From Ophioderma brevispina (taxonomy: Eukaryota > Echinodermata > Ophiuroidea > Amphilepidida > Ophiodermatidae), in assembly GCA_023653785.1 (NCBI GenBank), contig JAMKCH010011812.1, positions 62,001 through 126,000 on the forward strand: 64,000 bases of DNA, written 5' to 3'. Each line of letters opens with the position of its first letter. Positions within the stretch are counted from its first letter, which is position 1. The translations under genes were made by a program, and so were the position numbers. Under the pieces are notes generated by a model. It searched no databases. It saw only the letters and a list, made by a program, of their open reading frames with translations, and had not been told where the DNA came from. Below are positions 1-12,200 of the stretch, one piece after another.

Positions 1-26
1 CAAACCTGATGGGAGTGGAGTCACAA

Positions 27-82
27 GTGTGTGTGTGTGTGTGTTGGGTTGGGTTGGCTTGGAAGCGGAGGGGAGGGGAGCA
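27..82. repeat. (GT)n microsatellite followed by G-rich tract
   Basis: A run of nine GT dinucleotides (27-44) runs directly into a G-rich stretch of GGGTT and GGAGGGGAGGGG blocks. Four or more closely spaced G-runs mean the plus strand could form a G-quadruplex. There is no sign of coding. Confidence 0.8.
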
Positions 83-3000
83 AGATTATCGATTGGATGA
101 CCCACCTTTAAATAAAGTTTGATGTTGCAAGGTTCTTTTTCTTTTCCAGACACAGTGTGGTTAATGTGTTAAGTGGCAATTGAGTCAGAGAGGGCATTCA
201 ACTAGCAACCTCGCCACATTCACACCTGGCGGTTTGAGTGCTTCGCCTCCTGTACTAACATTCACATCAAATTCAATCTTCACATTTTGTTGATGGAACA
301 ATTAGCAAGCTCATTTTGAAAATTGACGAGTCGAAGTGAGCATAGTTTCCATAACCAAATGAAGGTGGGAAAACCTGAATTACACAACCAATACAAACGA
401 GACATTCAAAACTTTTGTGTCATATACAGTGACTTTTTCCAAAGCACTTTCTCTAAAATCCCTATTACTTGCTAGACATTTAAGCTCAATTTGCAAAATT
501 GAGCAATGCTATAGAGTTAAATACTCCACCATCATGGAAACCCTAAAATTTTGAGAGACTCAGATGCGATTGATATACAGAGATGAAATATTGGTGACGA
601 TGGATTAGCATTATTTCTGGAGCATCATGTCTGCGCACATGTTTTGGAAAGTGGCCAGAACTTGGAGGGGAAAAATAGTGAGATGTCATGTTATGCCTAT
701 GCTATATATGTCATTGTAATCAAGATTGGCTATTAATATGGCCTGGCAAGAGCCACAGAGAGGACCATAAACCTTCTTGGAACATTAATGTCTAAGACAG
801 AACTTCATGTGATGCTCAAATAAAATTCAAGAACAATACCATTGATGGCTTACAATCGAGACTTGGTAATGCTACTCAAATGGAATTTATTTTGTAATAA
901 AGCTTGCTTTGTATTTGCCAATAGGGCCAGTGGTTCCTGTACCTCCCTTTAATTATTTCTAAAGAGTTCCATTTTGGAAAATTTCTTGAAGATGTTTGCT
1001 TCAGCTTAACAGCAGGCAGACAGGACAGTGATGTCAAACCATCCTCAGACATCACAAACAAGTGGTGGTGTCCTGCTACAACATAAACAAGCTGGTATAC
1101 AACAATCCCCAGTAGGTCGTTGGTGGGGAAAAGAACAGGAAAGTCGGCCAGCCACAAATTATTCTTTGCTTTTAAATGTTATCCTCATAAGAACACCTAC
1201 GGTCATGCTGTTGACTGTTAAGTTTTAAATTAAAAAAAAATCAAATGCATGCAAAAAATGGTGAGTTAAGCTTAATGTCGGACAAGGTTAATGGTAGATA
1301 TAGTAAATTATAAACTGCGAGATCAATATCACATGAAACAAATCTAAGCTTTTTTAAGGCCAGTTTTGTAAGAATATCCATGTCTACTTCTCATAGTTGC
1401 ATCCATAAAGACATCGTACAATACCAAACTAATGGGCCCCTAGCTATAAAACAACAGACCCCTAGTGTGTCTCTTTGTTCTTACATCAACTGGAGACATG
1501 ATCACAGTGTGCCCTGTCAAAAATGTACATCTCTTTTTGTAGTTATGGTTAATTATGTACCAAAAACTGGGCTGCCATTAAGGACCAATTACAGCAACTT
1601 GACAGCATGTTGCGTATCTTAACCAAACAATATCCACTTATAGCGCAATGGTATTTACCGTGCTATGTCTGCTTCGCTTTCAAATATGATGATCCGTATG
1701 GGACTGTAGAACGACAATGCCTTCGAAACTCTCATAAATCGAGCAGCTATTTTGCACATGACACATATGCAACTTATCTACTAATAACCATCTTTTCATT
1801 ATCAATGAACAGCCAAAACAATGACTTAATTGACTGAAATGTTTTGCTTTTACGGTAAAGGCATAAATACCAATGACAACAAGTACATAGGAAATGATGG
1901 GATTTAAATGATCACTTTCCTATAGTGAGCTACAGTTTGTTCGATACGAAGTCAACCACAATTGTTTTGTGACTTGTCTGTGCACCACAGAATTCCTGCT
2001 TCTGTGCACAAATCCACATACATGTCCATGACCATTATATCTACCCTGTCTGTTGTGTATGTTAAGCACCATATTTTCCTAAATCAAGTTTTAAATTTAA
2101 CGAGGCCCTCCTATTTGAAACCGATCACAGTATAGCGAAGTGCCAATTGGGAACACCCCATCAGGATGTTGGAAACCACAAAGGATCACAGCCCAAAATG
2201 GATTCCTTCGCTGATACATAGACATGGAATAATTTGAGTCATAATACTGATTCATATATATTCAATTTATGTCAAGTCATTCCAAGTTGTCATCCATGCA
2301 GCAACAGTTAACAGATTAAAAATGCACAGCATCCGTTTCTGGAAAGATCCCTCCTAAAGCCATCAAATCTGCAAATAACATTTGACAAGTTTCTTTTTTT
2401 TTGACTGCTAGTCTGCTACATCAAATTGTATCTGAGTTGCAGTGTATCCCAAGTGAGACCCGACTCAGCACCATCGTTTTGCTCATATAGATCCCTATGT
2501 TGGAATAACCCTAACTTTGATAATATGGCTTACACCATGTAGACCCATACACCCTAAAAATTTGCTTATATCAACAAATTTGTTTATCTTGATTAGTTAA
2601 TTAAGCATGTGTTAGCTGTAATTTACATCAATTAATGTTGAAAAAGACAGTGATAGATTCTTGTCACCATTTCGGAGACCGGAGAGGGTCAAATAAAAAA
2701 GAGCAGAGAATTTGTCAAGAAATTATCTTTAATAAGGAGTGAACTTTGCTTTCTAATGAAGATGAAGAAAAAACACCCCAATTTGAAGGACAACATTTGC
2801 ACTTATTACTTTGCAAGCAACTATATAGCAATGTCAACTTTAAGCCTTTCTTGTCAAGATATTGACACCTGATCATGTGCTGTCATATTCCCTTTTTTCC
2901 CCAAATGGCTGTGAACTTTCACAGAACTCCATAAGCGATTTCTAATGTAATTTAAATCTTTTTCAAATGTAAAACCAGTACAAATTGTTGCAATTTTGAC

Positions 3001-4034
3001 CACAAATTCCCAAACATTTGTCAACAGACACAACACTTACAATAACTTCCTATGATTTCACATCTGCAAAAGTAGGAAACACCGGCAAATAAACAAGTAT
3101 CGTGTGTACTTTCCTTTCAGGATCGACAGCTCTCGGCACACCAAGAAACACCCCTTAATTTACTTCTAAATCTCTATGTGTCAGTGCTATGGCACAGGTG
3201 TTTCGGTGGAGCTGGTGTGGACAAACAATTTACTTAGTGAAAGAACAACAAGCGGAGCTCGCTAAATCGCTATCAAGCAATGAGCAGCTCATTTGTTGGG
3301 TAAATGTTATGGCGGAGATTTCCAATTATCGGAACCGGTCTATTGGGACAGATAATGGGAGCAACAAGTTCTGAAAGTCTGATCTGTCAGTTAGGGTCTG
3401 TGTGTAGTGTGTGGCCTAACTCATTGGTTTGGGTAGCACCTGCACCAGTGGTGATATGCCATAGAGAGCATGCAGGGATGTAAAACCTGGACTTATCAAA
3501 GAGGCTCGAACTTTGTCTACTAGGAAGAAAGGAGGGTTGATGATGGGGAGGAGTTGGGGGAAAGGCTACTCTCCCACAGAAAAATGCAGTATCTACACTT
3601 TTGACCTACTGAGGAAAATGGCATTATCTTATTTGGAACACTGTGCAATTTAAGGGAAAAAGCTGTATCCATCTAAGATATATCAGAGATAGACTATGCC
3701 TTACTGGTGCTTCAACTTTCATTTTGTCCACAAATGTTACCCTGCACACTTGACGTTACTATGCAGTTGATGTATTTTGTAGATTCGTTGATGTAGTGCA
3801 TGTTAAAATACGACCATTGCCAGGTCAAACTGGCTCACACTAACGTTGGTAGGAGCCACTGATCACATTGATCGCAACACAAAACCTATGGCATATCATA
3901 CTTCAGTACAGGTGTATGAGCCAAGGCTTGAACCAGTAACTTTCAAAGTTTTAATTTGCAAACTGAACTATTTTGTTTAATTGAAAGACTACCATCCCTC
4001 GTTTCAATTTCTGTATCCAAACAAATCATTAGAT
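83..4034. other. No recognisable feature (about 4 kb)
   Basis: AT-rich sequence with stop codons in all frames. Short open frames exist (for example 876-1157 on the minus strand and 3189-3374 on the plus strand), but they have no recognisable domain and no convincing pair of splice sites. A reasonable acceptor-like tract ends at 3120, followed by only 16 open codons. The stretch is best read as intron or intergenic DNA. Confidence 0.5.
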
Positions 4035-4177
4035 AGTTACGACCTTTAGAGGTGTAGATGCATGAGACATAATGTCTAACTTTCCACATAAACATCTTGC
4101 TTCTTATATGGAAAGTTAGGCATTATATCTCTTATGCATCTGCACCCCCATAAACCTGAAATCTGAAGGTCGTAACT
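4035..4177. mobile_element. Short foldback (palindromic) element
   Basis: The two ends are inverted copies: AGTTACGACCTT at the left pairs with AAGGTCGTAACT at the right. Inside, the arms around GGTGTAGATGCATGAGA and ATGTCTAACTTTCC pair with TCTCTTATGCATCTGCACC and GGAAAGTTAGGCAT. The whole 143 bp folds into one imperfect hairpin, as expected for a MITE. No clear target-site duplication was found, so the superfamily is unknown. Confidence 0.65.
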
Positions 4178-4203
4178 GTGTTCTTACATATGGGGAAGAG
4201 TGG

Positions 4204-4242
4204 TCAGTCAGTCAGTCAGTAGGTAGATAGGTAGGTAGGTGA
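4204..4242. repeat. (TCAG)n / (TAGG)n microsatellite
   Basis: Four or more TCAG units run into TAGG/TAGA units. Simple tetranucleotide repeat. Confidence 0.8.
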
Positions 4243-4363
4243 TAAATGGTTAGGGCAGTGTGGAGGTAGTGTTTAGTGTTACAGCAAGTGCTCATGATAG
4301 ATCACAAATAAGTTGAAAGTTCCGCTCTACAATGCAATTCTCCTGATACCATAAGATTATGCA

Positions 4364-4733
4364 TACCGTATTGTTCCTAATAAACGCCCCAGGGGCGGTG
4401 AATTTTTCAAAAGGGAGGGCGTTTATTACAGTCAAAAATGGAAAGTCAAAAATCCCGCAAAAATCACCTTACACACGCTTATTTTCGCTGATTACCAATA
4501 ATACAAACAAGCGAGCAAGGGGACACTGTTTTCGCACCTCCCGAGGTCAAAGTTCCATACTAATTAAACTATTACAACTGTGCACAACAGCGATTATGAT
4601 ACGGATTATGACAGTCCTGGCCATTAAATCATGTTATTTTGGTAAGCTTAACTCATTTTCTTGAATCGTTTTATCCAAAAATCGTAGGGGGGCGTTTATT
4701 AGAGCAGGGGCGTTTATTAGGAACAACACGGTA
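4364..4733. mobile_element. TIR MITE with TA-flanked TACCGTATTGTTCC-type ends
   Basis: The left end reads TACCGTATTGTTCCTAATAA and the right end is its near-exact inverse, ending in TTATTAGGAACAACACGGTA. Each end also carries a second GGGCGTTTATTA module near the tip, so the subterminal regions are internally repeated. The outermost TA on each side fits the TA target duplication of Tc1/mariner-like elements, but the assignment is inferred. There is no transposase reading frame, so the element is non-autonomous. Confidence 0.8.
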
Positions 4734-4734
4734 T

Positions 4735-5025
4735 GTACTTAATAATCCAAAGTAGATATGTATTAAAGTAATCATACTGTGACTGAAATATTTCATGCAA
4801 GCTGTTTATATCTACAAATGACCACCACTGGACATCCTCAATCACACAACTCGGAATCGTCGTATTAGCAATCGCAGTGGGATCAAGCCACAAAAACCTG
4901 TCATCCTCTCCAGGGTGCCTGGGATGAAAAATATAGCGACATCTTCCACCTGCGAGTTTCAAGCAGAGGGAGTCTCCTAATGGTAAAGCTAGTATTATTC
5001 CATAGGTTCTATTTTGTTGGGGCAT
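4735..5025 (-). CDS. Unrecognised open frame, possible exon or decayed coding fragment
   Basis: A roughly 97-codon minus-strand frame lies between the TACCGTATTG MITE and a SINE tail. Its composition is protein-like, with stretches such as GRCRYIFHPRHPGEDDRFLW and CVIEDVQWWSFVDI. No family is recognised and no signal peptide or membrane segment is evident. The frame runs into the MITE terminus at its 3' end, so any original coding sequence would be interrupted there. The plus strand of the same stretch is also open over about 50 codons and looks equally plausible, which weakens the call. It could be an exon of the minus-strand gene starting near 20.3 kb, a fragment of a mobile element, or chance. 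Confidence 0.2.
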
Positions 5026-5121
5026 TTTATGATAAACCTCGCAGTGTGTTTTCTATGAGAATAAATCAAATCAGTTTGACTTTTCTTGCAATGCAATCCA
5101 GCATTGTGCCAGAGCTTGACA

Positions 5122-5245
5122 GCTTATGATTTGTTGAAGCGACATGATTATGACAATTTCCTGATGGCAGCGTAATAATGCCCAGGTGCTTTGAATCCTC
5201 AGGTAAAAAGCGCAACATAAATCTCATGATTATTATTATTATTGT
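5122..5245 (+). mobile_element. 5'-truncated SINE copy (3' body and ATT tail)
   Basis: The stretch from TGTTGAAGCGACATGATTAT through GGCAGCGTAATAAT to a terminal (ATT)n run matches, with substitutions, the 3' half of the longer SINE at 41377-41722. That copy has GATGAAGCGAAATGATTGTG, then GGCGGCGTAATAAT, and a final ATT run. 5' truncation with a simple-repeat tail is typical of retroposed copies. Confidence 0.65.
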
Positions 5246-8200
5246 TTGGAGCAATATAGGCCTGCCTGATAACCCAGCAAAAAATCAGACCAAACTCACA
5301 AGCTACAAGCCTTTGACATGGGGAGCAACCAAATTCCAGTTATTACTATATTTACAGTATCAAACCAGTTTTAGTAAGATGGAACACAGGTTCCAATCTT
5401 GTTTCAACTGGCCAGTCAGTTATTCCATCTGGAACTGCATTCATGTAAGCACTTGAACATCAACTACAGAATTCCCTGAATACAAACAGTAAGGTTAGAC
5501 CATTACTGTACTATGAGTATGAGACTACCACAACTTTTACAGCACTTTCTCCTGTAAGGTTGCTAACAGTGAAACATATTTTGTTCTGTGATAACATGTG
5601 TTCAACAGGAGTTTCAGTTAATTACAAAACAGCAGCAAAGGGAAAATAACATAACTTCAATCAGCACCACCTTCGACCAAGCTTAGAAGACTAACAAGAC
5701 CAGACATTAATTGGCAGCCAAGCTCATTACACCAATTAGACTTCTCTACAGAATCAAACACAAGGGACCATATTAAATTGAGCTACATAGAAAGGATCGA
5801 GGTAAAAGACTACACCTTTATCTTCCAAACTCAATTAAAACCCACCTTTGCCCTCTATACTTCCTCAAACAAAAATATCATTCCTCCAGAAAGCAACTGA
5901 ACTTCTAAGTCAAATATTTGACTGGGAGCGTAGTAGGCGTCCAGAATTCTGCAAGTTTAGCCGTCTCTGGAGTCCCCAGTCGTCGATGAGGCTGTTTTGA
6001 CTAGGAACTCTTGGTTTCCGAATTGCCCGAATAGAGGGAAATGATACCGGTTATGGCTAAGTGCTCTCCTTAGAGGAATAATTAGTTTTATCAGGTGTAC
6101 AGCCTCAAGGGGTGTTAGACAGGGACATGAAACTTTGTTAGGAAAATTGATGTAAAAATTATACTTGGCTTTACAGTTGGGCAAGAAACCTTAAAAATAT
6201 CTGAAATACTTTTTTTGTTAAACTTGAAATGGCAACAAACACTGTAAAATGTCAACTTTGATGGTCCTTTTTGATGTGTAAGAGCAAATTGTAAGTTAAT
6301 CCTCCCTTTCTATAATGGAATTTTAACATGAAAGTCAACAAATTATCAAGAGCATCATTATCTTGACTTCAAATATAAGACCTCAATACTAACCCTGATT
6401 TGATTGTAAATTCTTATCTTTTCTGTCTGTCTGTGTCACTCTCACCAAATTTAAAAACATTGCTCAATAGAGATGTTTCATCTAATTATGTTTGTAACTT
6501 AGTTTACATGAACAGAATTCAGTAACAACAAACATACAATTTGATTTGGCATCTGACCCATAATCAAAGAAATGAGATTTCATGACAGAAATCACTTTGT
6601 ATAGCTGATATTTCTTAGTGATTTGAGAGATTTGCACTGTGAATTACAACACTAAAATAAGGTCTTAGAGAAAAGCACACACTACACTTGTAACACAATC
6701 CATGAATTGAACTTCTCATCAATCTAACACTACATAAATGCTATGACCCCAATAACGAGTTCTTATCCACTTTCTGCTCCGCTTTAATTACTGGGTCATT
6801 CATGTTGAGAGTGACCTGCTAACCCAGAAGCAGCATTTCATACCCACAGTGCCACAACTCAACAAAATTCACTGTGGTGATCATGATTTTGTGATACCTG
6901 AAATGCTGGGGCACATGGTGAGAGTGTTGAAGGAGGGGAAACACCGATGGACTATTACTATCAGATTTAATTAAGAAGTTCAACTATTGATTGGTGGTGT
7001 TAATTTACAGGTACATGAAGTCTATTCTACAACACATACAAACATAGATTTTCCAAAATCAACGAACCAACACTGGCATCTTTTCAATCACATCTTAAAG
7101 GATTGTCATTAATCATGCATTGTAATCAATTGATCAACCAATCAATCAACCAACTAATCAATCACAATTTCAAAGTCGATTTATGAACCCAACAACAAAT
7201 CATTCCACCAGTTTCCATTGCATTCACACATCAGAAATAAAACCCCCACTGCCCATCATCTTTTGAAAATTTGTCTTTCCCCATCAAAATACCATCACGC
7301 TGCATTCAAACAGCTGTCAAAAACATACAGAATGGTCCAAATAAAGACATTTCGCTCGGATGCGCCCGCCGTCTTTATCCCAATTTGAAGTAGGCTCAGC
7401 CATTGTTTGTTTGTACTATCCAAAGCGTGATCAGGTTCTTAATGCGCAAGAAAGGAAGCATAATTCCGAACCCGTTTCCTCTGGTATTACCTCAGACAAG
7501 ATCAAGGGCAACCTCGACTGAGTGGATTTGGCCAAGTTTATTTGTGATCCACTTTGAGGGGGATCATTGCATTTACAAGGAAAAGTGGCACAATGGACTA
7601 CACGTAGGGTAACACCATCCTTTTCCCCCTGTCTAGCCACTAAACACAATAAAAATATTTTGTCAGAGGCTAACTTTTTAGAGTGCTCAGCCTAATTACC
7701 ACCATACAGCCAGTCTGATGGGCTCAATAGTCTCTAATGAAGTCTTATGTTAATTTCTTTGAAATGAACAGTACTGCAACATTTGAAAGTTTCTATAATC
7801 AGTTCTGCAAATGGTTTAAATAGTGATTTGTTTTGCTACTGCATTCAACAAATCAATTTTATCAAAGTTCTGAAACTTCCACAGAAAAGCTTTTAAAAGT
7901 TCATTTTCACAGACCAAAACTGCCTGTATTCACAATTAGATTTAAAAATAATTACATTACACCCTTGCACCTTGCACCTATGCTTTATAACAGAATAATG
8001 CGTATGGTACAAAGTGTGAAGGGTAAAATATAATTATGCCAAAAATCACAGGGACTTGTCATCAATGGTAATGTCCAGCTCATGTGTTGAGAACATGATT
8101 AGCATCAACATTCTTAATATCATCAGCAGCCTATGAGGAGCAAGCACTTCCCCATAATTACGTTCCTATGGGTCCTAGTGGTAAAGTCTGGGGGCTGGGT

Positions 8201-8823
8201 CCATTAATTAATCACCTGATCAAGTGATGACATGTAAGCCATACATGTCCCTTTGTTCCTGAAGGTCAAGTGTGCCACTAGTTAATCAAATTGACCAATC
8301 AGGGACTAATCCTAAAAGGAAACAATTGCAATTTGTCCTTTGCAGGCCAAAGCCAGCCGCTCAAAGTGTGCTGAAAGTGTGCTGATCCTGCACCCCATGT
8401 GTTTATGTCATAATGACAATAGTGAACATTCAAAGTTGTTGTTATTAGACTAACAATGTAGAAAACACTTGTAGTGGAACCACCCCTCATTAAGGTTCAT
8501 TATAAGTGAAGGTCTAATGGTACCCAAGGGTTAGGTAGGTTTGATCAAAGAGAGCAAACAAGGTGCAAACTGGATTGGAGAAGGTCAATGATGTCTTGTT
8601 TATTGATGAAAAGCAGTTATCTTTTGGTTACCCTTCAAAACATGCAAAGGTTTAGTTCTAGAAACCAGATTTGGGCTTTCAATTCTGATATACCTGTAGT
8701 AATAATTTTGGGCAAGAGTTCCATTATGCACCCCTTTTGAAGCTCAACATATAACAAATTATTTTCTTATTTTTGACCTTAGGGTTAGGGTACCTGGTTG
8801 TTTTAAGGCCATAAATAAACTAG
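5246..8823. other. No recognisable gene; ATCA microsatellite at 7125-7170
   Basis: No exon with both splice sites, no structural RNA and no clear terminal repeat was seen. A degenerate ATCA/ACCA tetranucleotide tract covers about 7125-7170. The rest is unannotatable AT-rich DNA. Confidence 0.5.
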
Positions 8824-9251
8824 AATTTCGCGGTTCTCGGCTTTCGCGCTCGCTATATTCAAAGAATATAAGCTGTGGGCCGCCCCATGACCTTTGACCC
8901 TGGCACGTGACCTTTGATCTCATCAACATATGAGGGATCGCATGATGCACCTATGACAAAAGTTTGGTTCCAATTGAACTTCAAGTTTTCAATTTAGATC
9001 AATTTTACATTTTAAACCCATTTTTCAACTTGACCTCACATGACCTTTGACCTTTCAACATGACCTATGACCTCATCAACATATGAGGGATCCCATTGTG
9101 CACCTATGACAGAAGTTTGGTTCCAATTGAAGTTAAACTTTTCAATTGAGGTCAGTTTAAAAAAAAAACTTAACAATTTGTGACACACACATACACACAC
9201 ACATCCACACATACACACGCACAACGGATTGCTAAGTGGTCCTGGCCCACA
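8824..9251 (+). mobile_element. DR1-core repeat, copy A (GGCC-type ends)
   Basis: A ~150-bp monomer is present with the landmarks TGACCTTTGACC, CTCATCAACATATGAGGGAT, GGTTCCAATTGAA and CAATTTTACATTTT, repeated once. Perfect TGACCTTTGACCT occurs at 9041-9053, with one-base variants at 8888 and 9061 and a two-step variant at 8908. The core is bounded by an inverted pair, TGTGGGCC near 8874 and GGCCCACA at 9244-9251, with a CA-rich microsatellite at 9181-9222 before the right end. The termini differ from those of the copies at 32.7, 39.9 and 51.4 kb. The outer 5' limit is approximate. Confidence 0.65.
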
Positions 9252-12200
9252 AAAATAATTTGTTTCATGTAGATTGCTAAAAGGGGTACATATGGAACTC
9301 TTTCCCTATTTTGCTGTTGAGTTGTTGCAGATAGCACGATAAAGGCCATAGGATTATCAAAGAAGCATAATTTTGGCCTAGATACAAAGACCTACCAAAA
9401 CTTACATCCAGTAGGTGGCATAACATCACACACCATCTTTGACTTGATTGAACTCCAATTTAAAGGTTTACAATTTATTTGGTCTGACATCACACCCAGG
9501 GTTGTTGAAAAAGTCTTACATTTCAAAATCACTGAAATCAAACGCTACTGCAATGCCAACTACAAGGCGATCCATATCAATGGGATCATAATCAAAATGA
9601 TCAAAATCCTCAGTGTTTTAATTTGTATTAAAAATATCACATGGCAACTCTCCAGGGCCGTGCAGGGAGATAACATCGTGAAATCCGAGACGATGGACAC
9701 ATCCAACAATTCAAATTAGTACAGAGTTGGCATGTGGATTTTAATATTGAAATGCACCCTTCATGGGTTAGAATGAGGGTAAATTGTTATCTTGGACTAC
9801 TCAAGCATATAATATGATATCTTGGTTTGATTGCGGCAAAGACACTATTCCACTTAACCCATGATTAAAGCAAAGACTTAACCTTTGTGAGGTTAGGGCA
9901 AAGGGTGATTTTAACTAACCCCCAATTGCATTGTTTTGCGCTACGCTGTGCTGTACTCTACAGTATGAATAAAAGAGAGAACGTCAGTCAATTATGCTCT
10001 TGGAGGAAATTTCAAGGTAGTAAAGTGTTAATGCTCCAGAAGCATTATTGGTTGTCAACATCTCCAACATGCACTGTACTACACCACACATTACTTTTAG
10101 CATCAGGAAAATAGAAGTTAGAACACTAGAGAATGGGTTCTGTGGAGACTCGCATGATCTCATTAATCAGAGTGCATTGTAGGATTCCTTTGACTCATGG
10201 GGTGTAGGATATGGAAGCATTATACTTGATCAGTGTAGAAAAGACATGTTCTGAAATTGCAAAGAGGGCCTAAATATAGAATGGAGTGGTGTAGCATACA
10301 TGCAACAGATGCAGAATTGCACTATGCACAAGGCATGTCAAAGCTAGTGAACATAAAGATAAGTTTCTATTTGTCACACACATGGAAGAATAATTCTGGT
10401 CTATTTGCAACCAACCAATCAATCAATAGGCCTATAGATATCAGTAGGAGTCTATGATCTACACACAGGAGGATGGAAAAGTGTGATGGGTATCTCGAAC
10501 TACTGCTCTTGACAAATGTAGATGCAGGGGAAGTTGCAAGTTCCTCTAAAATTGCTTGTATCCCCCCAAATTGAACCAAACTTGTGCCTGAATACTTTAT
10601 AAGCTCATCCCATCCAGATTTTCAACTTCCACACCACTGCTATTGGACAACTGTCTTTCACATGCTATGTCAACAGGTCAAGTTCACAATCAATACACAG
10701 AGGTAAATGCAGGAAACAGAATTCGGCACTTGGGAATGAGAACCTGGAAGCTTGTTTGACGCCGACAACAATCATTACTACGTGCAGGCACCTGTACATC
10801 TCTGCCTACGCATCCAAAATTCTGACCAGCATTCTTTTCGCATGATTCGACTCGGAAGAAATGAGCGGTATAGGACTCTTGACCAGATTGTACAGATCAG
10901 GACTAAAGATAAACGGCGCTATCACCCCAATGGGTCTCATTTATTAGTAATTGAAAATCAACAAACGTTGAACAAAATGAGCCTCCCAATAGTGGAATCA
11001 ACCCAATAAATGCACTGTCATCTTCCAACTAGTTAAGAATCTGGATGCCAATGGGGCAAGCCTCTGGTCAAGCGACTCTTGATGATGGGCAAATATACCT
11101 TAAAATAGACCGAAACCACTCTGAAAAGTGCCGTTCTGCGGTCAGCAGAAGCTACCTACTTCATTGGATATCACTGAAACAGTTAATAGCTTACATCTGA
11201 GAGATTCGGATCTAATCCAAGTATTGTTTCATCACTTTAGTAGTTGTTCTTAGCGGCGATGAAAGTGGGCGGTGAGCTTATTGTCCTCTGGATGATGGAG
11301 TACAGCCCGAAGATACAGCAAGGGATGTCAGCGGAAGGCAGCTGATTTCTTAACTTTGTATCATTAAGTAGGAAATTTTTGAGATTCCAACGATGAGTAG
11401 GCTGCTCATTCCCAGAAGGGATTTGGATTACTAGCTAGGGGGCTTGCCTCTCTTATGGTTACCTATTCAAAGAGTAATCAAATGATGCAAAAATATGACA
11501 ATCTTTACATATCTGTTGCTGATATGACACAAATTGAACCGTCCCTCGATGACAGGATTCCAAATGATTTCCTGCCTTCGAAACACAAAGGTGAATCCAA
11601 AGGAATGTGGATTAAAAATATTACCCGGAGATAACTGAAAATGGGACTGCAACACAAGAGTGCCGTGGGTTATAATGTATCATCCCTGCCCAAGCTTATG
11701 CACAGAATTGGAAGTCTCTTGATCATCTCAGTTGAGAATGGAGACTACTGAGGGTATAATAGTAATAGTTTTTGCTTCACACAAGATACAATAATTCAAC
11801 TACCCCTCATATGCCCCTCAACTACCCCTCATAATATAACATAAACATTGTATGGGCGTACCCAGCCTGGCGAATCATTTTAAATTCAAAATTAAAAATT
11901 TTTTTAATTTCCTAGGTTTTTGTCTGTGCTCTACTCTAACTGTGATACGTTTTTAGTATACAAGACTTGTCATATTCTGAAGATGCCTATACGTAAAAGG
12001 CATGGATTTTGATTTGTAGCAATGTAATGATGGCTAAGTTACAGGCTGACATTACTATTAGGGTGTAACTATTGGTTGAGTGTTACAGGCTGACATTACT
12101 ATTAATAGTTCACAGCCACTGCACTGAACACATTAGATTTGCAAGACCAATTTACACAACATGCCTGCATACACCACAGAATGTAGGTGTAACTACAAAT

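Noticed and set aside
7125..7170. Short tandem units considered as a CRISPR-like array
   Set aside because: The units are a degenerate ATCA/ACCA microsatellite without spacers; the genome is eukaryotic.
10752..11009. 85-codon plus-strand frame with many charged residues
   Set aside because: No family, start context or splice sites support it; length is within chance expectation.
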